Source of the DNA: a virus | Length of the DNA: 53,539 nucleotides | Virus record (IMG/VR): IMGVR_UViG_3300033143_002559 | Location: 1-53,539 of that record | Direction: 5' to 3' (one strand) | Shown: one piece after another, positions 48,545-53,539 of the stretch | How positions within the stretch are numbered: the first letter of the stretch is position 1 | Layout of the letters: each line of letters opens with the position of its first letter | Notes under the pieces: generated by a model | Database searches by the model: none | What the model saw: only the letters and a program-made list of their open reading frames with translations | What the model was told of the DNA's origin: nothing | Translations under genes and position numbers: made by a program

Positions 48545-48798
48545 GCAAAGCCGTAGCACTCCCCATTTCAAGGGCCGCGAAGTGGTTGCCGAAGCGAGAC
48601 AAGCGCTGGTTCTTGGTGGCCTTCCAGGGTCCCGCGGGACTGTACGCGATCCAGAGCCTACCCGACGCACGCTATCAGGTTCACCGACTCATGCGAGAGG
48701 ACCCACCGCGCCCCGTGGCAATGAGTGAACCGTTTATGACGCCCGAGGGGGCGCGGCAATTCGCTATGAAACTGGCAGAAGGCGTCGAATCCCAGTAG
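48541..48798 (+). CDS. Hypothetical early protein, 85 aa
   Basis: Starts MSKAVALPISRAAKWLPKRD at 48541 (ATGA overlap). Basic N-terminus, beta-like centre (RWFLVAFQGPAGLYAIQSLP) and C-terminal helix (MTPEGARQFAMKLAEGVESQ). Last gene of the first rightward unit, 20 bases before a strong terminator. Function unknown. Confidence 0.55.
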   Translation: MSKAVALPISRAAKWLPKRDKRWFLVAFQGPAGLYAIQSLPDARYQVHRLMREDPPRPVAMSEPFMTPEGARQFAMKLAEGVESQ

Positions 48799-48818
48799 CC
48801 CACCACCCACCCCGCACG

Positions 48819-48841
48819 AGCCCCCGAGAGGGGGCTTTTTT
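48819..48841 (+). terminator. Intrinsic terminator of the first rightward unit
   Basis: AGCCCCC (48819-48825) and GGGGGCT (48830-48836) form a seven-bp stem closed by a GAGA tetraloop, followed by a run of six T. The stem can extend weakly with GCACG and CGTGC outside. One of the cleanest terminators in the window; it separates the early genes from the next promoter. Confidence 0.92.
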
Positions 48842-48854
48842 CGTGCCCCAGGGC

Positions 48855-48882
48855 GTGCCCCTACCGTGCCCCTACCGTGCCC
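48855..48882. repeat. Tandem 11-base repeat GTGCCCCTACC
   Basis: Two perfect copies (48855-48865 and 48866-48876) and the start of a third (GTGCCC). It lies between the terminator and the second rightward promoter. May be a binding site spaced by one helical turn or simple slippage. Confidence 0.5.
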
Positions 48883-48934
48883 ACCCAATGCCCCACAGGA
48901 GCCCGTGCCGGCGCCTGGAAGTGGACGAGGGGAC

Positions 48935-48963
48935 TTGACATCATATCCGACGTGCCCTATCTT
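48935..48963 (+). promoter_or_regulatory. Promoter of the second rightward unit
   Basis: TTGACA (48935-48940), exact consensus -35, 17-base spacer, TATCTT (48958-48963) as -10. CTTGATATAACAAG, with CTTG/CAAG arms, starts inside the -10 and could be an operator. The HTH gene begins 38 bases after the -10, with a Shine-Dalgarno-like AAAGGGGG before its ATG. Confidence 0.7.
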
Positions 48964-49001
48964 GATATAACAAGACGCAACCTCAACGAAAGGGGGATTG
49001 G

Positions 49002-49223
49002 ATGCAAAGCGACGGATACGATGGACGCGGGAGCCCTCGAAGGTTCATACGTCAGAAGGAGATAGCCGACGAACTCGGGATCAACCGTTGCACGATCGGC
49101 ACATGGATGGACAAGGGGATCTTCCCCTACATCCTCATCGCCGGCCGGCGGAGAGTGACCAGGGAGCTCTACGAGGGATGGCTACTCGAGAACACGGAGC
49201 CGGGCGTGGGGCCCGAAGGATGA
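49002..49223 (+). CDS. Helix-turn-helix DNA-binding protein, 73 aa
   Basis: MerR/excisionase-type HTH: residues 15-60 (RFIRQKEIADELGINRCTIG, TWMDKGIFPYILIAGRRRVT) show helix-turn-helix plus a wing containing the F-P-x-x-x-x-x-G-x-R-R pattern typical of excisionase and HTH_17 proteins. First gene after the strong promoter, with an operator-like dyad over the -10, so it may repress its own unit. An Xis role is unlikely because no integrase is seen. Confidence 0.75.
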   Translation: MQSDGYDGRGSPRRFIRQKEIADELGINRCTIGTWMDKGIFPYILIAGRRRVTRELYEGWLLENTEPGVGPEG

Positions 49224-49558
49224 ACGAGACGTGGGGGCTTTTAATCGCCGCGGGGGTATGTGGGCTGGCAACAGCGTGGATATTCTCCGGCCTCTTTGAA
49301 GAATGGCTGTACGAATACCCGAAAGTGAGGCAAGAAAATGAAGATGGAGCTGGAAGATACAACTTACTCGGGCCAGGTGGAGATCATTCCGGCGGAACCG
49401 TCGATGGGCATCATGGAGCGGCCCTACACGGGGGCAGAGATCAAGGCCCAGGTGAACATGATCCAAGAGGTGATGGACGCCGTGATGAAGGACGGGCACC
49501 ACTACGGGGTCATTCCGGGGACAGGCGGCAAGCCCACCCTGTTGAAGCCGGGGGCTGA
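49220..49558 (+). CDS. Possible small membrane protein overlapping the Sak-like gene
   Basis: ATG at 49220 overlaps the HTH stop. Residues 4-28 form a membrane helix (TWGLLIAAGVCGLATAWIFS), followed by FEEWLYEYPKVRQEN, which is protein-like. From residue 40 the frame lies inside the next gene and its composition (Gly/Asp/His/Arg-rich) looks like an out-of-frame shadow. A functional product would need only the first ~45 residues, so the C-terminal part may be a neutral extension or the stop may have been lost. Moderate to low confidence. Confidence 0.4.
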   Translation: MNETWGLLIAAGVCGLATAWIFSGLFEEWLYEYPKVRQENEDGAGRYNLLGPGGDHSGGTVDGHHGAALHGGRDQGPGEHDPRGDGRRDEGRAPLRGHSGDRRQAHPVEAGG

Positions 49559-50438
49559 GAAGCTGAACCTCACGTTCCGCATCTCACCAAGGATCGTCGT
49601 TGAGGACCTTGGGGGCCCCGACGAGATCCGCTACAGGGTGCTGTGCAAGGCGTACCACATCGTCTCGGGGGACTTTCTTGGTGACGGCATTGGGGAAGCG
49701 AGCTCAAACGAGGAGAAGTACAAGTGGCGGCGCTCGGTGGTCAACGCTGAGTTCGACGAGACCACGGAGGATCGGCGGCGCGACGTCTACAAGAAGAACC
49801 GGCAGGGTGCCTACGTCAAGGTGAAGCAAGTACGCACGAACCCGGCAGACATCGCCAACACGGTACTCAAGATGGCGAAGAAGCGGGCAATGATCGACAT
49901 GACACTCACCGTTACGGCGGCGTCAGATGTGTTCGCCCAGGACTACGAGGACATGACGCCGGAGATGCGCGAGGATCTCGGCCAGGAGGAAGAGGGGATC
50001 AAGGAGCCGGAGCGCAAAAGCGAGAAGAAACCGCCCGCGAAGAAGAAGGCGCCGCCCAAGAAGAAAGCGGCGCCGCCCAAGAAGAAAGCGGCGCCGCCAG
50101 GTGACGACGCTCCGCCATGGGCAGGCGATGACGTGCCCGACCCGGAGCCGCCGCCGGCAGAGGAAGAAGAAGAGGACGAGGGGGCCGAGGCGCCGATTGA
50201 GGGCGACTGTTTCACCGCAGTCGTTGAGTCGGTGGTGTCGAAGAAGAAGGGCACAGGGGAGCGCGGGGATTGGGAGTTGTTCGTTGTTACCCTCTCGACC
50301 GGGGACAGTCTCTCGTGCTTCGACAAGGGCCTCGTGGCCGATGCCACGGCCGCATGTGAAGAGGGCGTGCTGTGCAACGTGTTCTACAGCGAGAACCAGT
50401 ACGGGTACACGCTGACGGCCTTGGAGGTGATTGGGTGA
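49338..50438 (+). CDS. Candidate single-strand annealing protein (Sak-like) with lysine-rich linker and OB-like tail
   Basis: 366 residues. Residues 35-210 form the core of a phage family I associate with annealing or Sak-like recombination proteins: DGHHYGVIPGTGGKPTLLKP (52-71), EKLNLTFRISPR, and TNPADIANTVLKMAKKRAMI (167-186) before a TATAASDVF-like end (TVTAASDVFAQD). Residues 225-255 are a histone-like Lys/Pro run (PPKKKAAPPKKKAAPP). After an acidic segment the last ~80 residues (EGDCFTAVVESVVSKKKG, then LFVVTLSTGDSLSCFDKG) look like a small beta-barrel, possibly OB-fold. It would coat or anneal ssDNA ends made by the nuclease encoded next (TGATG overlap). Family assignment is by recall only. 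Confidence 0.65.
   Translation: MKMELEDTTYSGQVEIIPAEPSMGIMERPYTGAEIKAQVNMIQEVMDAVMKDGHHYGVIPGTGGKPTLLKPGAEKLNLTFRISPRIVVEDLGGPDEIRYRVLCKAYHIVSGDFLGDGIGEASSNEEKYKWRRSVVNAEFDETTEDRRRDVYKKNRQGAYVKVKQVRTNPADIANTVLKMAKKRAMIDMTLTVTAASDVFAQDYEDMTPEMREDLGQEEEGIKEPERKSEKKPPAKKKAPPKKKAAPPKKKAAPPGDDAPPWAGDDVPDPEPPPAEEEEEDEGAEAPIEGDCFTAVVESVVSKKKGTGERGDWELFVVTLSTGDSLSCFDKGLVADATAACEEGVLCNVFYSENQYGYTLTALEVIG
50049..50098 (+). repeat. 21-bp tandem repeat coding the Lys-rich linker
   Basis: GCGCCGCCCAAGAAGAAAGC-G occurs as two perfect 21-base copies (50049-50069 and 50070-50090) and eight bases of a third, encoding APPKKKA units. Repeat-number change would lengthen or shorten the linker by seven residues in frame, so the linker may vary between relatives. 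Confidence 0.75.
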
Positions 50439-51031
50439 TGGACCCCACCATACGCCTTGGGCCAAACTGCCGCTTCATCGAGGAGAGCCACACCTACTAC
50501 ATGGACGACGTGCCGGTGCCCAGTGTCACTCAGGCGCTAGTGGATGCAGGGATCATCAACACGGAGTTCTTCACGGCGTGGGGGCGCATGAGGGGCTCTG
50601 CGGTCCACAAGGCTACCGAGCTCTACGACCAGGACGACCTCAACGAAGAGACGCTCGACCCGGCCATCTCGGGTTATCTCGAGGCGTGGAAGAGGTTTAG
50701 GAGGGAATTCAGGCTCGAGATCGAGGAGATAGAGCTTGAGATGTACCATCCGGGCTCGAAGTACGCGGGGACGCTCGATCGTGCGGGCGTGGGACACAAT
50801 GGGAAAGATCGCGTCATTGTGGACATCAAGACGGGGGTTCTGACGCGGGCGGTTGGGTTGCAACTCACAGGCTACGCGGATCTCTACCAGGAGATGACAG
50901 GCAAGATCGTAAACAAAATCTACGGAGTCCAGTTGAAGGAGGATGGGTCATATCGAATGAGGATGTATCCGCTGGACTTCGCAACATGGAGAGGCGTTCT
51001 TGCCGTCAGCCAGTGGAAAAATGAGAGATAA
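50438..51031 (+). CDS. PD-(D/E)XK exonuclease (RecB/Cas4-like)
   Basis: 197 residues; the ATG overlaps the stop of the annealing-protein gene (TGATG). Catalytic pattern: H57 (RGSAVHKATE), D114 (GTLDRAG), D129-x-K131 (VIVDIKTG), and Q142 (LQLTGYADLY), the RecB/Cas4-type arrangement H, D, (D/E)xK, QxxxY. Together with the Sak-like partner it forms a lambda Exo/Beta-type recombination pair: the nuclease chews ends, the partner anneals the strand. RusA (1469) would resolve the joints. Short compared with RecB but typical for phage exonucleases. Confidence 0.85.
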   Translation: MDPTIRLGPNCRFIEESHTYYMDDVPVPSVTQALVDAGIINTEFFTAWGRMRGSAVHKATELYDQDDLNEETLDPAISGYLEAWKRFRREFRLEIEEIELEMYHPGSKYAGTLDRAGVGHNGKDRVIVDIKTGVLTRAVGLQLTGYADLYQEMTGKIVNKIYGVQLKEDGSYRMRMYPLDFATWRGVLAVSQWKNER

Positions 51032-51034
51032 CCC

Positions 51035-51505
51035 ATGAAAAAGAATCTTTCAGATCGTTTTTGGCCGAAGGTGGACAAGCGCGGCCCGGATGAGTGTTGG
51101 GAGTGGAAAGCCTCGAAGGGTAGTCGTGGATATGGGCACTTCCGAACTTACCCAACGGCGGACAGGGCCCACCGCGTAGCCTGGGAGCTCACACACCACG
51201 ACCCAATTCCAGACGGGATGTGCGTGTGCCACGTCTGCGACAATCCCGGCTGTGTGAACCCGGCTCATCTCTTCGTCGGCACCCAGGGGGACAACGTTCG
51301 GGATTCATGGGCCAAGGGCCGCGGGAAACATCAAGTCCACACTGGAGAGGATCACCCGATGGCGAAACTCACCGAGACCGATGTTAAATTCATTCGGCAT
51401 TGGGCCAAGAGGGGCTACACCCTACAAGAAATTGGTGATGTGTTTGGCGTCAGCTTTCAAACAATTTCAAGAATTAAACTCAGAAACGGATGGAGGCATG
51501 TATGA
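51035..51505 (+). CDS. HNH endonuclease, probable homing type
   Basis: 156 residues. HNH core at about residues 45-90: AHRVAW, then CVCHVCDNPGCVNPAHLFVG with H66, N75 and H78, and cysteines 63, 68 and 73 for zinc. Residues 112-156 form a helix-turn-helix (LTETDVKFIRHWAKRGYTLQ, then EIGDVFGVSFQTIS) for target recognition. This arrangement fits free-standing homing endonucleases found as intruders between phage genes. It has only a weak ribosome binding site and separates the recombination genes from small genes downstream. Confidence 0.85.
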   Translation: MKKNLSDRFWPKVDKRGPDECWEWKASKGSRGYGHFRTYPTADRAHRVAWELTHHDPIPDGMCVCHVCDNPGCVNPAHLFVGTQGDNVRDSWAKGRGKHQVHTGEDHPMAKLTETDVKFIRHWAKRGYTLQEIGDVFGVSFQTISRIKLRNGWRHV

Positions 51506-51873
51506 GCGGACCAGAGGGACCAGAGATGCCGCAAGTACCAAACCCGGATGGTAGGATTTTCCGTGCTGCTGCTGCGAACTTAGGGGGCGCCGCAACATAC
51601 GGCGGCAACGCGATGGTCGATCAGCGACCAGTGACCGATCACGCAACGAACATCGAAAGCCAGCTCGAGTCGCTCGGCCGCGAGATCCAGCTTCTAACCG
51701 ATCGCCTGAACCCGATCATGGCGCCGGAGCCGCCGGCCAGCGGGGGGATCGCAACAGCACCCGAGGCGCCAGTGGGGAACTCAGACCTCGCCAACAGGCT
51801 CCACATGATCTCGAACCAGATATCGAGGCTACAGGGCATGGTCAACCTGACATCCACGAGAATCGAAATATGA
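51502..51873 (+). CDS. Hypothetical protein, 123 aa
   Basis: Start at 51502 (MSGPEGPEMPQVPNPDGRIF), GGAGG eight bases upstream. N-terminal half Pro/Gly/Ala-rich; residues 45-70 and 95-123 are helical (IESQLESLGREIQLLTDRLN; SDLANRLHMISNQISRLQGM). Coiled-coil-like ends. Overlaps the next possible start by ATGA. No known family. Confidence 0.55.
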   Translation: MSGPEGPEMPQVPNPDGRIFRAAAANLGGAATYGGNAMVDQRPVTDHATNIESQLESLGREIQLLTDRLNPIMAPEPPASGGIATAPEAPVGNSDLANRLHMISNQISRLQGMVNLTSTRIEI

Positions 51874-52037
51874 ACTTCCGCCCCGAGCTGCCGACCGGCC
51901 CATTGGACGCAGCGGGGAGGCTGGACAAACCCGCCTACAAAACCCAAACTGCATGTTGGCAATTGCGATCACTTTCCCACCAACACAACACCTTCCCCCC
52001 GAGGCCGGCGGGGGCGGGTGTCCCGCCTTGGAGGTGA
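51870..52037 (+). CDS. Possible small protein, 55 aa
   Basis: Opens with ATG 51870 overlapping the previous stop. Sequence is Pro/Arg-rich (MNFRPELPTGPLDAAGRLDK; TFPPRPAGAGVPPWR) without clear secondary structure. The coupled start is its main support; composition is not convincing. Its 3' end holds the TTGGAGGTGAGG ribosome binding site of the next gene. Confidence 0.35.
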   Translation: MNFRPELPTGPLDAAGRLDKPAYKTQTACWQLRSLSHQHNTFPPRPAGAGVPPWR

Positions 52038-52040
52038 GGG

Positions 52041-52223
52041 ATGCAAGCAACCAAGTACAGCGTCAACATCAATGTCGAGGCCCTTAGCCTTGATTCCGTT
52101 CCTGCGCTAGTCTACGAGGCAATTCAGCAGATCGACGAAAACGAGTCGATGGCAGGCACCGTCATCAAGGACGATGGCGATACCGTGGACTGGACCGTGA
52201 GAAAGAAGGATGTGGAGTTTTGA
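52041..52223 (+). CDS. Small protein, 60 aa
   Basis: MQATKYSVNINVEALSLDSV then VYEAIQQIDENESMAGTVIK and DGDTVDWTVRKKDVEF: a strand-helix-strand-strand order. GGAGG lies eight bases before ATG. Stop overlaps the next start. Patterns like this occur in small phage proteins of unknown function. Confidence 0.55.
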   Translation: MQATKYSVNINVEALSLDSVPALVYEAIQQIDENESMAGTVIKDDGDTVDWTVRKKDVEF

Positions 52224-52543
52224 TCGCTCTACTCCTCATGCTGGCGCTTGAGTGTCCGGTGTTCATAGGCACTCCAGAATATGTCTACGCGAAGGTGTAC
52301 TACTTGCACGAGAATCCGCGAGGGCTGAGGTGGGTGTACACGACGCCCGTGAGTATTGAGTCCTACAGGTACATCATTCCGAACATCCAAGGGCATCCTG
52401 TGGCGTTCGAGTGGTGGACGAGGACGAGCACGGCTGTACCGTTCACCTTGAAGAAGCTGTGTGGGGAGGTGCCAGATCCGGTGTACCCGCTGATCTTCAA
52501 GGACGGTTTCGAGAGTGGAGATTTGGAGGCATGGAGTGAGTGA
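52220..52543 (+). CDS. Secreted or membrane-anchored small protein, 107 aa
   Basis: Likely starts with TTG at 52220 (overlapping the stop of the previous gene) or a later ATG. Residues 1-15 look like a short signal segment (MIALLLMLALECPVFIG). The body is beta-rich (YVYAKVYYLHENPRGLRWVY; TTPVSIESYRYIIPNIQGHP). It ends IFKDGFESGDLEAWSE, a DGFESGDLSxWS-type terminus that I know from exported proteins. The same F-E-x-G-D-L signature opens the lectin-like domains of the virion adhesins (27419 and 19935). Unknown function; possibly exported during infection. Confidence 0.5.
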   Translation: MIALLLMLALECPVFIGTPEYVYAKVYYLHENPRGLRWVYTTPVSIESYRYIIPNIQGHPVAFEWWTRTSTAVPFTLKKLCGEVPDPVYPLIFKDGFESGDLEAWSE

Positions 52544-53123
52544 TTGCAAACATGAGAGATTAACCACGTTTCATTATAACGGAGGTGGCGGGAGAGGGTG
52601 GTGCGATTCCTGCGGGGCGCGCTTCTCCCTTGAAGCAGTGCGCGAGATCAATCGACTGCGGGAAATCAAGAAGACCCTAAGCCTACAGGCGGCGGGGTTG
52701 CTGTCGGAGAATGAGCAGCCACAAGCCGATAATCACATCTTTCTGTATTCTCGTAAGCGCCTGCAAGCCCGCGTGGAGGAGTTGGAGGCGCTGCTTCACG
52801 ACCACGCCTGTCCAGTGGTTCAGTGTCCAGGCCACCACATCACCGACGAGCAGATCGACGCGGCGTGGAAGTTTGCTGATCGAGACGATCACACCGCTTG
52901 TTCAGACCGCAATTGCTGTGATGGTGTTGATGTGCTCGAAATTCTTCACATCTTCAGGTGCGAGGGGTGCGGCGGGAGTGGGGAGACTGATGTTGCATGG
53001 AGAACCAGATGCCCCGACTGCAACGGTCACGGGTGGGTGAAGGAGGAGTGTGGAGGCCACGAGTGGATCAAAACGTCCGTAGATCCCAACAAAGACGGAC
53101 AGAACGGGACAGACGATGGATGA
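52536..53123 (+). CDS. Zinc-finger protein, 195 aa
   Basis: Start ambiguous: GTG at 52536 (VSDCKHERLTTFHYNG), with GGAGG upstream and the neighbour's stop just inside, or an ATG at 52515. First site: CKHERLTTFHYNGGGGRGWC-DSC (residues 4-26). Middle is coiled-coil-like (VEELEALLHDHACPVVQCPG). Last part has a DnaJ-type zinc centre, CEGCGGSGETDVAWRTRCPDCNGHGW. Such centres bind zinc and often unfolded protein. Role unknown; the gene ends just before two membrane microproteins. Confidence 0.6.
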   Translation: MSDCKHERLTTFHYNGGGGRGWCDSCGARFSLEAVREINRLREIKKTLSLQAAGLLSENEQPQADNHIFLYSRKRLQARVEELEALLHDHACPVVQCPGHHITDEQIDAAWKFADRDDHTACSDRNCCDGVDVLEILHIFRCEGCGGSGETDVAWRTRCPDCNGHGWVKEECGGHEWIKTSVDPNKDGQNGTDDG

Positions 53124-53229
53124 CTGCGGTGTAGTTACATTTGTACTCATGGCACTGTCAATTGCCACAGGGCTTGTGTGGGGGTGGGCTGCCCATGAGA
53201 TGTGGGTGAAGGAGGAGGGCGATGGGTGA
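53116..53229 (+). CDS. Small membrane protein, 37 aa
   Basis: ATG 53116 overlaps the preceding stop (GATGGATGA). A single membrane helix at residues 5-25 (GVVTFVLMALSIATGLVWGW) followed by a short charged tail ending MWVKEEGDG. The stop overlaps the next start. Too short for a family call; one of three consecutive small membrane proteins. Confidence 0.5.
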   Translation: MDDCGVVTFVLMALSIATGLVWGWAAHEMWVKEEGDG

Positions 53230-53350
53230 CGCACTTGAAGCGGCGGCGGTGCTCGTCATTCTCATAGTGGCATCTTGCATATCTGCGGCCTTTATTTTCA
53301 GCACGGCAGTAATCGTGATGCGACTAATAACAAGGGGGAAGGAAGAATGA
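53222..53350 (+). CDS. Small membrane protein, 42 aa
   Basis: Starts MGDALEAAAV at 53222 and has one long membrane helix (VLVILIVASCISAAFIFSTA) with a basic end (VMRLITRGKEE). The bases around its start (GAGGGCGATGG) equal the first 11 bases of the contig, where the 72-aa gene sits instead. Stop overlaps the next ATG by ATGA. Confidence 0.55.
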   Translation: MGDALEAAAVLVILIVASCISAAFIFSTAVIVMRLITRGKEE

Positions 53351-53539
53351 ACACTCTACTGGGAACAATAGTCGTCATGTTGGTGACAACGGCGCTGATT
53401 TTCGGAGTCCCGATGCTGTTCCAGGGCGACATGGAGACTCGGACGATAGCACTTGATTACAGGCCCATGTTGCCGGAGGGTGATGAGGTCACGACAGCAC
53501 CGATGGAGCCAGCCCCGTCACCGTGGCGTGGGTTGGCTG
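53347..53539 (+). CDS. Membrane protein, 5' part only (relative of the gene at 223)
   Basis: Begins MNTLLGTIVVMLVTTALIFG, clearly homologous to MKTLFGTLAAMLVTTALIFG at 223. It diverges in the first 78 bases and is identical from 53426 to the contig end (302-415 at the other end). The frame has no stop before the window ends. If the contig is circular this is the same gene read across the join, and the first 301 bases represent another allele; otherwise it is a tandem duplicate. Same one-base-shift overlap issue as at 359-466. Confidence 0.65.
   Translation, partial: MNTLLGTIVVMLVTTALIFGVPMLFQGDMETRTIALDYRPMLPEGDEVTTAPMEPAPSPWRGLA
53426..53539. repeat. 114-bp terminal direct repeat, right copy
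   Basis: Identical to 302-415; the contig stops at its end. If joined at the repeat, the circle is 53,124 bp long and the first 301 bases are redundant or an alternative allele. Confidence 0.9.

Noticed and set aside
48855-48882. Origin iterons
   Set aside because: Only two full copies of 11 bases, adjacent without other origin features; more likely slippage or a simple site.
1-53539. Prophage or temperate phage
   Set aside because: No integrase, no host flanks and ends that close on themselves. A repressor-like XRE gene alone is not enough to call it temperate.

Overview
The window looks like an essentially complete genome of a tailed double-stranded DNA bacteriophage, probably short-tailed (podovirus-like). 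It carries a terminase, portal, capsid and virion block, tailspike-like proteins, an M15 endolysin and a candidate spanin pair. The spanin-type pair (inner-membrane protein followed by a lipoprotein) points to a Gram-negative host. I see no ribosomal, metabolic or integrase gene, no tail sheath and no recognisable tape measure. Most genes start behind strong AGGAGG-type ribosome binding sites and adjacent genes often overlap by ATGA or GTGA. The last 114 bases (53426-53539) repeat 302-415 exactly, so the contig probably closes into a circle of about 53.1 kb.

Layout: two arms diverge from a gene-free control region (44622-45386) and converge at 3410-3743. The leftward (minus) arm, 44.6 to 3.7 kb, begins with an XRE-type regulator and a replication-initiator-like protein, then a run of small zinc-binding or unknown proteins and a tRNA-like element. 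It continues with small and large terminase subunits, portal, scaffold candidate, head decoration candidate and major capsid protein, the last followed by a strong terminator. Next come small structural proteins, two tandem beta-helix tailspike paralogues, a lectin-like adhesin, endolysin and holin candidate, an adaptor candidate, two large surface proteins, two BNR/Asp-box beta-propellers and four small virion proteins. The arm ends with a 2245-residue polyvalent protein carrying an HExxH motif, likely ejected into the host.

The rightward (plus) arm begins at 45.4 kb with small early proteins, a RadC-like JAB protein and an LPD29-type protein, and ends at a GAGA-loop terminator (48819-48841). 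A second transcription unit follows, with a TTGACA/TATCTT promoter and a HTH protein. It runs through a Sak-like protein with a lysine-rich linker and OB-like tail, a PD-(D/E)XK nuclease, an HNH endonuclease and several small proteins. It continues across the contig ends into RusA resolvase and the spanin candidates.

How it works together: the plus arm supplies recombination (annealing protein, exonuclease, RusA) and host-takeover functions. The minus arm supplies replication initiation, packaging, virion and cell-wall lysis. No polymerase or helicase is visible, so the phage probably borrows the host replisome. The most unusual points are the non-identical contig ends that look like two alleles of a small-gene cassette, the helically phased TGCCACA repeats in the convergent gap, the tRNA-like element beside the terminase, and the split lysis module.
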